Part shown: positions 28,401 through 35,463 of the stretch, one piece after another
How the letters are laid out: the number at the start of each line of letters is the position of its first letter
How positions within the stretch are numbered: the stretch's first letter is position 1
Origin: Gaetbulibacter_B jejuensis
GTDB taxonomy: Bacteria; Bacteroidota; Bacteroidia; Flavobacteriales; Flavobacteriaceae
Length of the DNA: 64,000 nt
Assembly: GCF_039524015.1 (NCBI RefSeq)
Contig: NZ_BAAAGF010000004.1
Span: 248,001 to 312,000 of the forward strand
Direction: 5' to 3'
Made by a program: the position numbers and the translations under genes
The notes under the pieces: generated by a model
The model's database searches: none
What the model was told of the DNA's origin: nothing
What the model saw: only the letters and a program-made list of their open reading frames with translations

Positions 28401-30641
28401 AGTGGCTTCACCAGAGAATGTATTTATAGTTATCGCTCCGCCACTACCATTATTGCCACTAGAAGTGCCTGTTGAGATGTTGTCTTTAAATGTGCAGTAT
28501 TCAAGGTTTATACCTACAGTGCTTCCTGTAACACCATCTAAAAACAATGCTCCAGCAGAGGTTAATGATTGGTTGTTTTTAAATATACAGTTTTTTACAG
28601 TTGGAGTAGAGGTATCACTACCTGATGTGGTTCTGTTTAACCAAGCACCACCTCTTTGGCCATATGTTTCTATTTTTACAGCATTTCCTTTTTCAATGGT
28701 AAACCCATCTAATAGCATATTGTTGCCTACGTTTGTTGTTTTAATGATATTATAACTGTTGTCATTAATTTGATTTGGAGCGTTAATGTCTCCACTTAAA
28801 ACAGTTATATTATTTTCCCAATCTCTTTGATTAGAGTTGGTTTCAGTACCGCTAAAGCCGCCAAGTATTATTATGTCTTCAGGAAGATGAAATGATTCAT
28901 CACGATTACCTGCTATTTGGTTGTTACCATCATCTGGATAATAGGTTCCTTGAGCTACCCAAACTTCTTGTAATGTAATTCCACAACTTGAGTTGTACAT
29001 ATCCAAAGCGTTTTGTAATGACGAAAATGCATAAGCCCAAGAGCTGCCATCTTGATAAGTGCTTGTATTGTTTGCGTTGACATATATTACATTATTGTTG
29101 AATGTTGGACATTCAGACGAGCCATTTTCGTATGGTCCTAAATCTATGTTACTACCATTTAATCTTAAATTATTGTCTAAATCCCTTAAACTGTTATTGT
29201 AAGAGTTATTTCCTGCTCCAATTGCGGGAGATGTATTTTGTAATCTGTAATCTTGATTAGGAGCATCCTCAAAAAGCGGATTAGAATCTAAAATATTTGT
29301 TCCGTTACTATAACCACCTTGTATAATATTTGTGTCTGCAATACCATTAAAGCTTTGAATATTGGTTGTGTTATTCCAGATAATAGAATTGTATAAAGTA
29401 TTTCCATTGGTAGCATTTAAGCGTAAGGCAGTGCTATTGTTTGAAAATGAAGAATTGGAAATATTAATTATTCCATTTCCATTACTTAAAGCAATAGAAG
29501 CATTGTCGTTAAAAAGCGTGTTTGTTATTGTTAGTGTTTTATTATCGTTTAAATTTATAATATAAGGTATGCTATTGTTAGAGAATTGACACTTGTCAAT
29601 AAGGATGTTACCATATGGATTAATTACAGAACCTAAACTGTGTACAGATGAATTACCAGAAAAAGTACTTTTTGATATTGTTGCGTCTGTACCATTGAAA
29701 TAAATAGCAGAACCACTTATACCATTATTTGCTGTATGTGAATTGTTAGTAAAAGAGCAATTTTCTATAACAGGTGGTAAACTACTGCTTCCACTAGTAT
29801 AAATAGCTCCACCACCCGAGCCTGAAGAGTTACCATCAAAAATTGAATTTTTAATAACTGTGCCTTCTGTTGTCCCCATATAAAAAGCGCCTCCTCTACT
29901 TGCTGTATTTGATGAAAACGTACAATTATCAATAATAGGACCTCCATAGTCCCAGTTTAAGGTGTTGTTATAAATAGCACCACCTTCGTTTGCCATGTTT
30001 GTTTCAAAAGTACAGTCTCTTATTATTAAGCTTCCTGGTTCAATTTCTACAATATATATAGCACCACCTTTGGCGTTGTAAGAAGTAGTATTTATTGCTT
30101 TATTGTTTATGAACTTGCAATTTGAAATAACGGTAGCGTTTGCTCCTCGTGCAAACATGCCTCCGCCCTCATTACTTCCATAACCACCTGAATTATCAGC
30201 GTTGCTATTTGTAATTGTAAAACCGTCTATAACATTGTAGTCGCCAGATGTTCTAAAAATGGTATAGACAAAGTTTTGGTCATTATTGTTTTGTTGTATA
30301 TCACCATTTAGAATTGTTGGGTAGAGTTCTGGGTTTCTAGAGTTATTACTTGCGTTATAACCACCTAAAAGAGTAATGTAGTTTTTGTTCAACAAAAAAT
30401 AACTAGAACGATCGTTGTCGGTTTGTGAAGCACCTAAATCAGGATAGTAATTTCCTTGGGCAACATGTATTTCATCATAACTACTGGCTGCATTTAAAGC
30501 GTCTGTTAAGTGTTGATATGCATTTGCCCAAGATGTGCCATCGTTGTTTCCACCAGAAACATTAACATTAACATAAATAGTGTTTTGAGCTATAGGTGTT
30601 AATGAAAAGAATAGAAATAGTAATTGTAGTAGTTTTTTCAT
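25464..30641 (-). CDS. Very large secreted parallel beta-helix protein with T9SS sorting domain
   Basis: A 1725-residue protein with signal peptide (MKKLLQLLFLFFSLTPIAQ). It has four repeat modules. Modules 1-3 (about 21-505, 517-941, 948-1290) each open with a head of the type YVNA...DGSSWANAF..LQ.AL....EIWVAQGTY and LGGF.GTE, run into many right-handed beta-helix turns rich in NCxFxNN and GGAIY, and close with DLDGNxRxxGSxIDxGAYE (the choice-of-anchor Q type ending). Module 4 (about 1295-1641) has a different head, STADSGPGSLRHVIENA. Residues 1650-1725 are a type A T9SS domain (FKIYPNPVSNILNIK ... LPTGIYILKL). No catalytic residues of pectate lyases are evident, so an adhesin or surface-layer role is possible. 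Its promoter carries the 7-2-7 operator. Confidence 0.9.
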   Translation of the reverse strand: MKKLLQLLFLFFSLTPIAQNTIYVNVNVSGGNNDGTSWANAYQHLTDALNAASSYDEIHVAQGNYYPDLGASQTDNDRSSYFLLNKNYITLLGGYNASNNSRNPELYPTILNGDIQQNNNDQNFVYTIFRTSGDYNVIDGFTITNSNADNSGGYGSNEGGGMFARGANATVISNCKFINNKAINTTSYNAKGGAIYIVEIEPGSLIIRDCTFETNMANEGGAIYNNTLNWDYGGPIIDNCTFSSNTASRGGAFYMGTTEGTVIKNSIFDGNSSGSGGGAIYTSGSSSLPPVIENCSFTNNSHTANNGISGSAIYFNGTDATISKSTFSGNSSVHSLGSVINPYGNILIDKCQFSNNSIPYIINLNDNKTLTITNTLFNDNASIALSNGNGIINISNSSFSNNSTALRLNATNGNTLYNSIIWNNTTNIQSFNGIADTNIIQGGYSNGTNILDSNPLFEDAPNQDYRLQNTSPAIGAGNNSYNNSLRDLDNNLRLNGSNIDLGPYENGSSECPTFNNNVIYVNANNTSTYQDGSSWAYAFSSLQNALDMYNSSCGITLQEVWVAQGTYYPDDGNNQIAGNRDESFHLPEDIIILGGFSGTETNSNQRDWENNITVLSGDINAPNQINDNSYNIIKTTNVGNNMLLDGFTIEKGNAVKIETYGQRGGAWLNRTTSGSDTSTPTVKNCIFKNNQSLTSAGALFLDGVTGSTVGINLEYCTFKDNISTGTSSGNNGSGGAITINTFSGEATLNVNIENCIFNDNSANLNGGAIWSRQNANDDGVVNITNSLFYGNVGTGGGISILDNGVTTYNIVNCTLTENDGDSEAGAGIRVWNGTTATVNIHNSILWDNTRANDPNNTQINTQIYAPNSNITHCIINNIYNTNSNSSNDPLFVDALNKNFRVSETSSAIDSGLSTHNNSTFDLDGNERIIGSNIDRGAYEFDSCIGSPNVLYVNASATGANDGSNWNNAFTSLQDAINNAICANEIWVASGTYKPGLLETDSFIIPNNITVLGGFNGTETTASERNWSENLTILSGDLNNDNTSNSGDSHTIITLNENNVTLDGFIIENGYADDDSDNSQVAIGRAGAGIYIRNAENININNCIFKNNTAYGNGINNGVGGAIINFGNSSTTTTISNSLFFDNIATAGGGAISAESGSLATINCTIANNIASHGGGIHIFAGNVTATNSIFTNNSGSNGNINNGGANSPIVSHCLFFNITSGNNGSIPPNVNDGGNNIENTDPIYVDGYKLTDSSPAIDAGDNNFIDLTEDLDGNPRIYNSTVDLGAYEFFIACENSVMVTSTADSGPGSLRHVIENACDGTTISFDPALNGSSIILTSGEIFIDKPLTFFGNGIENTIISSNNNSRIFNIQSLGTIIDGIHFQNGNVPTTGGLEQTSGGAIYASEANMIISNCKFTSNTASIGGAIAFHGVQPQSGEVLADITMSELVIFNTTFQNNSAATGGALETRFANTTIENALFSGNKAISQGGGMYLFTSTTTVTNITVSGNYADNYNGGVFAYVPTSGNIGESFTMTNSVVSGNDAGFAFPNMGQCTSCDISYSLNGDFNNTGVGNLMMTTNPAFVNPILANTAPNLNGDYALTTSSPLVNAGTNATIPDINLDLAGNPRLFDGTIDIGAYELQSTLNISDVSTTDFKIYPNPVSNILNIKTESQQFDYSIYNVQGQEVLKSNSVKTSIIDVTSLPTGIYILKLASNNKTESFKIIKQ

Positions 30642-30724
30642 AACTATATAGGTTGTTGATTCGATATGCTAAATTATACGAGTGTAGAACTTTATTCAAT
30701 ACGTAGGTCTACGTAGTGTAATTT
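30639..30724 (-). repeat. Duplicated promoter block, copy 1 (before the beta-helix gene)
   Basis: From the start codon upstream, 86 bp match the block at 32146-32231 with only six differences (80/86 identical). It contains the operator at 30700-30715 and the -7-like element at 30669-30676 (TAATTTAG on the minus strand). Similarity stops upstream of GTGTAATT. Confidence 0.88.
30700..30715. promoter_or_regulatory. 7-2-7 inverted repeat TACGTAG-GT-CTACGTA, probable response-regulator operator (site 1)
   Basis: Perfect 7-bp arms with a 2-bp spacer, the arrangement that NarL/FixJ-type regulators bind. It lies 58 bp upstream of the beta-helix gene start and 23 bp upstream of its -7 element, so it would overlap the -33 region, the usual place for a class II activator. 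Confidence 0.7.
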
Positions 30725-30738
30725 GAATTAAAAAGAAA

Positions 30739-30786
30739 GAGGCCAAACGTTTTAAATTTTGACCTCTCAAAGAATTGATTAATAGC
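30739..30786 (-). terminator. Hairpin terminator after the 293-residue secreted protein gene, with TGATTAATAGC element
   Basis: The stem GAGGCCAAA (30739-30747) pairs with TTTGACCTC (30758-30766) with one G-U pair; T-rich sequence follows on the minus strand. TGATTAATAGC is at 30776-30786, 5 bp after the stop codon. The stretch from here to the stop matches the element at 25441-25463 closely (both share CGTTTAATTTT). Confidence 0.65.
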
Positions 30787-30791
30787 TTCGT

Positions 30792-31673
30792 TTAATTTTG
30801 TTCTGCAGGCTTATAAGTACCACAAAGGCAAGGGTAGTTTAGCCCATTTATAACTTCTTGTTCTACATTAAAGAATCGAGGTATTGTTAAACCTCCACCG
30901 TTTCCTATACTTGTGTAGTTAAAAGTAATGGTACCTCTAACTCCTCTAGATTCATCTGCAGCGTTTTCTGAAAAGTTTTGTGAATTATTAAAACCAGAAT
31001 CATTAAAAGAATCTCCTTTAGTAACAGAAGAGGTGATAACCCAAAAAGGAACGTTGTCATAATTTGAATTAGATGAATAATTACCAATAACAATAGCTTG
31101 TGTTATTTGTTCGGCAGTAAATGCTCTTGCATACGGTTCTTCAGGATAGCTATCCTTGCACATTTCATTTGCTGCTTGCCAACCAGTTTTACCATTATAA
31201 CTAAACTTTCCGTCATCAGATGGGTAGCTTCTACCTAAAATATAAGGTTCCATTAGGACAGGATTGGTTACTGTAGATGCTGTCTTAGCATGTAGCGCAT
31301 ATGGAACACTTAATAACTGACTTGTAGCAATAATAGTATAGTTTGTGCCTCCATCGGGATCTGTTTCGGTTTTGATAAAATAAGTGTTAGATGACCAATC
31401 AATAGTACTTAAGTCTCCAGATATTACTGATCCACTACCTATTTCTATGCTTATCAATCCGTTTTGGTTTGTTACTGGTGCATGTGTTTCTGTATAAACC
31501 GCTGTACCTGTAGAGTTTCCTTGTAAAATGCTTATTTGCATACCAACGCTAGCATTGCTAACAAGTTCGTTAGATGCATTTCTTATAACTGCTTGATAGC
31601 TCATTTTTTCAGGGCTTTGCGCATGTGACAAAAAATAGCAAAACACACATGCGATAAGGTATAGTTTTCTCAT
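30792..31673 (-). CDS. Secreted protein of unknown function
   Basis: A 293-residue protein with a signal peptide (MRKLYLIACVFCYFLSHAQS). Residues 23-135 have the sequence PEKMSYQAVIRNASNELV ... LLSVPYALHAKTA, a beta-rich leader found at the start of many secreted Bacteroidota proteins. The rest includes GYNGKTGW-like FSYNGKTGWQAANEMCKDSYPEEPYARAFT in short form (Cys and Trp residues suggesting a lectin- or collagen-like head) and ends with two Cys in YPCLCGTYKP. I cannot assign a function. It follows the 156-residue T9SS protein gene by 4 bp, so both are under the site-2 promoter. Confidence 0.65.
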   Translation of the reverse strand: MRKLYLIACVFCYFLSHAQSPEKMSYQAVIRNASNELVSNASVGMQISILQGNSTGTAVYTETHAPVTNQNGLISIEIGSGSVISGDLSTIDWSSNTYFIKTETDPDGGTNYTIIATSQLLSVPYALHAKTASTVTNPVLMEPYILGRSYPSDDGKFSYNGKTGWQAANEMCKDSYPEEPYARAFTAEQITQAIVIGNYSSNSNYDNVPFWVITSSVTKGDSFNDSGFNNSQNFSENAADESRGVRGTITFNYTSIGNGGGLTIPRFFNVEQEVINGLNYPCLCGTYKPAEQN

Positions 31674-31677
31674 AATA

Positions 31678-32148
31678 TTAGTTTTTAATGATTTTGAATG
31701 CTTTTATAAGATTAGATTGATGATATATGTTTAAAAAGTAGGTGGCCGAAGGTTTCTGTTTCATATTAATAATTGTGCTATTAGAGACTATTTTCTCTAT
31801 GCTTATTGTTTCACCTAAGAGGTTGACAAGTCTATAAGATAAATCTGGATTATCGTTTTCTAACTTAAGTTGTAATGTATTGGTTGTAGGATTTGGAAAA
31901 GCAACTATTTTTAATGATATAGCACTTTCTTGTGTTCCTAATGTTTCTGAAATTGAATACGACTGTTGTACACCTTGCTCAATACTTCCACTTGAAGACG
32001 TGTTACTGGTGTAGGCAATCTGTCCTATAGTATAACTTACGCTACCTTGAGAGCTATTTGCTGTGTTACCACTGCTTATTGTAACAGTTTGTGCAACTAT
32101 TTTTGTATTAAAAAGCAAGACTATAACTATTAAAATAAGTTTTTTCAT
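31678..32148 (-). CDS. Small secreted protein with T9SS type A sorting domain
   Basis: A 156-residue protein: signal peptide (to about residue 19), a short segment with NTANSSQGSVSYTIGQIAYTS and SIEQGVQQSYSI that is common in T9SS-exported proteins, then a sorting domain from about residue 80 (IVAFPNPTTNTLQLKL ... ATYFLNIYH ... FKIIKN). Nearly all of it is leader plus sorting domain, so it is probably a small surface-attached protein. The gene begins 58 bp after operator site 2 and is followed 4 bp later by the 293-residue protein. Confidence 0.8.
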   Translation of the reverse strand: MKKLILIVIVLLFNTKIVAQTVTISSGNTANSSQGSVSYTIGQIAYTSNTSSSGSIEQGVQQSYSISETLGTQESAISLKIVAFPNPTTNTLQLKLENDNPDLSYRLVNLLGETISIEKIVSNSTIINMKQKPSATYFLNIYHQSNLIKAFKIIKN

Positions 32149-32231
32149 AACTATATAGGTTGTTGATTTTATATGCTAAATTATATTAGTGTAGAGCTCT
32201 ATTCAATACGTAGGTCTACGTAGTGTAATTA
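32146..32231 (-). repeat. Duplicated promoter block, copy 2 (before the small T9SS gene)
   Basis: The 86-bp block matches 30639-30724 at 80 positions. Its upstream part overlaps the last codons and stop of the AraC-like gene at 32203. It holds operator site 2 and the -7-like element at 32176-32183. Confidence 0.88.
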
Positions 32232-32640
32232 GGATATTTTGATACTGAATAAAAGAAAGTCCAACGCTACGTTTAAACAGGTTTTCAATGTTTTTGGTAT
32301 CGCATTGATAGCGTTTAGAAAGTTGTTTTAGTGATGTGTTTTCGTTTAAAAAGTGTAGGTGAAAAATAATACTATCTAATATTGAAGGTGTAAGATCTTT
32401 AAGTTTAGGTGTATTTAGTTGTGCTAAAAATTCATCAGAATTGGTAGCCTCTATAGTTATATTATTCTGAGTAAGATGATCTATATATGTTGGTCTGCAT
32501 TTGACTATAAATTGAGAATGTTTTAATTGTAAAGGGGTTACAAGTGGCTTGTGATAGGTAGTGTTGTTTTCTTTAGAATATAAAATATAACTATATCCAT
32601 CGGGTTGTAATAGATGATAGTCTTTATTGCTTATACTCAC
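32203..32640 (-). CDS. AraC-like protein lacking the second HTH; probably truncated
   Basis: A 145-residue protein whose residues about 85-139 resemble the first half of an AraC domain (SLKQLSKRYQCDTKNIENLF, then KRSVGLSFIQYQNILITL). The second helix-turn-helix, which a full AraC domain needs, is missing: after ITL the reading runs into the 86-bp duplicated promoter block and ends with RRPTY. Compared with the intact AraC protein at 24522-25319, about the last 50 residues are gone. It may be a remnant, or it may still act as a dimer-forming modulator. Its promoter has operator site 3. Confidence 0.6.
   Translation of the reverse strand: MSISNKDYHLLQPDGYSYILYSKENNTTYHKPLVTPLQLKHSQFIVKCRPTYIDHLTQNNITIEATNSDEFLAQLNTPKLKDLTPSILDSIIFHLHFLNENTSLKQLSKRYQCDTKNIENLFKRSVGLSFIQYQNILITLRRPTY
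32207..32222. promoter_or_regulatory. 7-2-7 inverted repeat TACGTAG-GT-CTACGTA, probable response-regulator operator (site 2)
   Basis: Identical to site 1, 58 bp upstream of the small T9SS gene and again 23 bp from the -7 element. Read on the minus strand as codons it encodes the last residues of the neighbouring AraC-like gene (LRRPTY, then TGA). Confidence 0.7.
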
Positions 32641-32724
32641 ATAAAAGATATCTACAACCCAATAATTAATAGGTAAATAATATTTGTGCTTAGTGATAAT
32701 AGTATGTTACAATTTTATAAGTTT

Positions 32725-32732
32725 CAAAATTA
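32725..32732 (-). promoter_or_regulatory. -7 promoter element (TAATTTTG) of the AraC-like gene
   Basis: Read on the minus strand this is an exact TAnnTTTG, ending 84 bp before the ATG at 32640. Operator site 3 starts 23 bp upstream, the same spacing as in the other two promoters. Confidence 0.55.
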
Positions 32733-32755
32733 TAACATGTTGTTTGGTAGTAAAA

Positions 32756-32771
32756 TACGTAGGCTTACGTA
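32756..32771. promoter_or_regulatory. 7-2-7 inverted repeat TACGTAG-GC-TTACGTA, probable response-regulator operator (site 3)
   Basis: The first arm is identical to sites 1 and 2; the second arm has one change (T for C at its first base). It overlaps the stop codon of the response-regulator gene (32765-32767) and lies upstream of the 145-residue AraC-like gene. Spacing to the -7 element equals that of the other two sites. Confidence 0.6.
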
Positions 32772-33397
32772 TTAAAAAGGTCTGGGTTTTGTTTTAACCA
32801 GACAAAAAGTGCATTTTGGTTGGTGGTATCTATCTCTAGCTTTTTTATAATGTTACTTCGGTGTTTTTCAACAGTACGTTTAGAGATAAATAGCTCTTCG
32901 GCAATCTGTGTACTGTTGAGGTTTTTTTCTAAGTATTTTAATATCTTTAATTCGGTAGCAGTTAAAGTTTCAATAGATGCATTAGTGCTGCTATCAAAAT
33001 GAACTGTGCTTTTCAGTTTCTTTCCTATGTACGTGTTGTTATTGTTAATACTATCCAAGCATAGCTCTAACTCTTCTAAAGCACTATCTTTTGTAATGTA
33101 TCCATGTATAGTTTTTCCCACTTCGTTTAGTAACGATTCTTGCTTATGAAGTGTTAAAATAATAACCTTAGTATTTACCTGATTGCGTTGAATTTCTTGT
33201 GCGACTTCGAGCCCATTTAGTTTAGGCATGTCAAAATCCAGTATAGCAATATCAGGAACTTGTTTTGAAATTTTGTTATACGCAGTATTACCGTCGGTTG
33301 CAGTATCAATAACTTTAAACCATTTTTTTTCTAAAAATTCTTTTGTTCCATTAAGTAGTAATGGATGGTCATCTGCAAGAATGATAGTTGTAGGCAT
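32765..33397 (-). CDS. NarL/FixJ-type response regulator
   Basis: A 210-residue two-domain regulator. The receiver domain (about 1-120) has the acidic pair DD at 9-10, the phosphoacceptor Asp54 in ILDFDMPKLNG, and the conserved Lys in YITKD near 103. The LuxR-type HTH (about 143-200) has LTATELKILKYL, then NSTQIAEELFISKRTVEKHR. It is 3 bp downstream of the histidine kinase gene, so the two form a two-component pair. Three 7-2-7 inverted repeats of TACGTAG follow within 2.7 kb, the binding arrangement expected for this class; the link is inferred. Confidence 0.93.
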   Translation of the reverse strand: MPTTIILADDHPLLLNGTKEFLEKKWFKVIDTATDGNTAYNKISKQVPDIAILDFDMPKLNGLEVAQEIQRNQVNTKVIILTLHKQESLLNEVGKTIHGYITKDSALEELELCLDSINNNNTYIGKKLKSTVHFDSSTNASIETLTATELKILKYLEKNLNSTQIAEELFISKRTVEKHRSNIIKKLEIDTTNQNALFVWLKQNPDLFNT

Positions 33398-33400
33398 TGT

Positions 33401-35425
33401 TTAATGTTTAGGAACTTTTATTTGTATCGTTGTGCCTTTTCCTTTAATAGAATCAATACTCAACTGAGCACCGATTATTTGGGCACGCTCTTTTAGAGTT
33501 TTTAATCCAAGGCTATCTATAATTTGACTGTTTTCAGACACATCAAACCCAATACCATTATCTTTTATTTGAAATAATACAGAATCGTTGAGGTTTTCAA
33601 CCATGATGTTACAAGCTTTAGCTTTAGAGTGTTTTTCAACATTGTTTAAGCATTCTTGTAGCATTCTAAAAACAAAAATTTCTTTGTCTTTAGAAATTTC
33701 TAACGGTTCGATTTCAATAACTTCTGAATAGAAGATGTCAGAGTTTTTCTGAAAATTCTCAACCGTATTTTTAATTGAAGCTAATAAACCTAATTTTTCA
33801 AACTGAAAAGGATGAAGACTTTGAGATATATGTCTCACTTCATCAATAGTGTCGTCTATAATTTTGGTGTCTTGGTTTTGCGTATCGTTGAGCAAAACTT
33901 TATTTTTAATAAGTAACAGACTTTGGCCCACACTATCGTGAAGTTCGCTAGAAATGCGTTTGCGTTCGGTTTCTACATTTCTAATTAAATCTTGAGCAAA
34001 GGTTTTTTGTAGTTGTGCTTTTTTTTGTGAAAATCTTCGAGAACGCCATAAAACGATAATACTAAACAGTGCTATTAATGATAAAATGCTAAACCATAAG
34101 GTTTGTTTTTTGCGTTTGTTTTGTTCATCCAGAAGTGCAATTTCACTATTTTGTTCTTCTATCTTTTTGTCTCGTTTTGCAGTTTCATAAAGCGTTTGGT
34201 AATAGGCTAGAGCTTTGGTTTTTTGTACCGACTGTATCGAGTCTTCAATTTTTTTTGAAGCTTTATAAAACGAAAGTGCTTCATTAGGTCTGTTTAATTT
34301 TTCGTAGACTTCAGATAAGAATTTCTGAGCCTTTCTTTTTCCTTTAATGTCGTTACTTGTAGAGACAATGTTTAAGTGCTCTATACCAAGTGTCTTTGCC
34401 TTTTCGTAGTCTTTTTCAGCAAAAGCTAGTTTTTTTATGGCTTTATAATATCTGGCTTTATGGATGCCTTCTGTGTTTTGTTGGTCTTTTTCAACTTCTT
34501 TTAAATAGAATTTTGCCATTTCTAAACTATCATTTTCGGCATAAGCAATAGTGAGCGCATTCAATAAAATAGGGTTGAAGTAATTGAAATGATTCGATTT
34601 TTTACAAACCACCATAGCTTTGTGAAGATTCTCAATGCGTTGGGTTTCTAAACCTAGTTTTTTTAAATCGTTTGCTTCGTTAACATACAGTGAAATAAGC
34701 TGTCCGTAACTTTTAGTTTCGGTGGCTAATTTTATAGTTTCTTTGCGTTCTTTTTGAGCTTCTTCTATAAAACCATTAGCACTATACAATATGGCTAAGG
34801 AGTTTTTAGCAGCTATAATATTGAAAGTGTCTTCTTCTTGGGTGAAAATTTCTGAAGCTTGTTTTAGAGTTTGCGAAGCCAGCGCAAATTTTCCTTCATC
34901 AGAATAGGCATAACCTTTATACAGAATAGCAAATCCTTTAACCCGATTATCATTAGCTTTTTCGGCATAAGTAATGGCTTTGTCGTAGTGAGACATTGCA
35001 GAGTCTACTTGCTTGGTAAAGTAATAACTATCGCCAGAGTCTATATATAAACCTGCTAAATTTCTAGCACTAATATTATTTTTTAAGGCTTTAAAATAAG
35101 TATTGAAAATAGCAATACCTGTTTTAGGTTTTCCTAAAAAATTATTGTGAAAATTAATAAGGTTTGTAGTATTGTAAGCCGCAATATTAAAAGAGTCTAG
35201 CTTTATAGCGAGATCTATAGTAGAACGTGCAATAGAGTCGTAAGGAAAATTGGATTTATCTCTAACGACAGACGTTAAGCTATCTAAAAGAAATAACTTT
35301 TTGGCATCGTCCTTTTCAGATTGTATTTCAGTTTTTAGTTGATCTACGAGTGGTTTTAAATCTGAATCTTGAGCATTTACAGATAAAAAAAATAGTAGAG
35401 AAAATACGAGTGAAAGTTGTTTCAT
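33401..35425 (-). CDS. TPR-containing sensor histidine kinase
   Basis: A 674-residue kinase: signal peptide (to about 19), TPR-type helical repeats over about 60-400 in the periplasm, one membrane helix at about 442-460, a HisKA_3 dimerisation domain with His496 in ERKRISSELHDSVGQ, and an HATPase domain with NNVEKHSKA (594-602) and DNGIGF (622-627). This layout, with TPR sensing outside and a NarL-partner kinase inside, is common in Bacteroidota. The signal is unknown, since TPRs usually bind protein or peptide partners. It pairs with the regulator 3 bp downstream. Confidence 0.92.
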   Translation of the reverse strand: MKQLSLVFSLLFFLSVNAQDSDLKPLVDQLKTEIQSEKDDAKKLFLLDSLTSVVRDKSNFPYDSIARSTIDLAIKLDSFNIAAYNTTNLINFHNNFLGKPKTGIAIFNTYFKALKNNISARNLAGLYIDSGDSYYFTKQVDSAMSHYDKAITYAEKANDNRVKGFAILYKGYAYSDEGKFALASQTLKQASEIFTQEEDTFNIIAAKNSLAILYSANGFIEEAQKERKETIKLATETKSYGQLISLYVNEANDLKKLGLETQRIENLHKAMVVCKKSNHFNYFNPILLNALTIAYAENDSLEMAKFYLKEVEKDQQNTEGIHKARYYKAIKKLAFAEKDYEKAKTLGIEHLNIVSTSNDIKGKRKAQKFLSEVYEKLNRPNEALSFYKASKKIEDSIQSVQKTKALAYYQTLYETAKRDKKIEEQNSEIALLDEQNKRKKQTLWFSILSLIALFSIIVLWRSRRFSQKKAQLQKTFAQDLIRNVETERKRISSELHDSVGQSLLLIKNKVLLNDTQNQDTKIIDDTIDEVRHISQSLHPFQFEKLGLLASIKNTVENFQKNSDIFYSEVIEIEPLEISKDKEIFVFRMLQECLNNVEKHSKAKACNIMVENLNDSVLFQIKDNGIGFDVSENSQIIDSLGLKTLKERAQIIGAQLSIDSIKGKGTTIQIKVPKH

Positions 35426-35463
35426 TTGGGGTAATTTCTCTACTAAATTAATTAAAAAAATAA

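Noticed and set aside
28291..28755. A 154-codon open frame on the plus strand inside the beta-helix gene
   Set aside because: It is opposite a strongly supported long gene with clear domain repeats; its protein is only the reverse reading of the repeats and has no ribosome site or family signature.
30639..32231. An insertion sequence carrying the duplicated promoter
   Set aside because: I found no transposase gene, terminal inverted repeats or target duplication around either copy.
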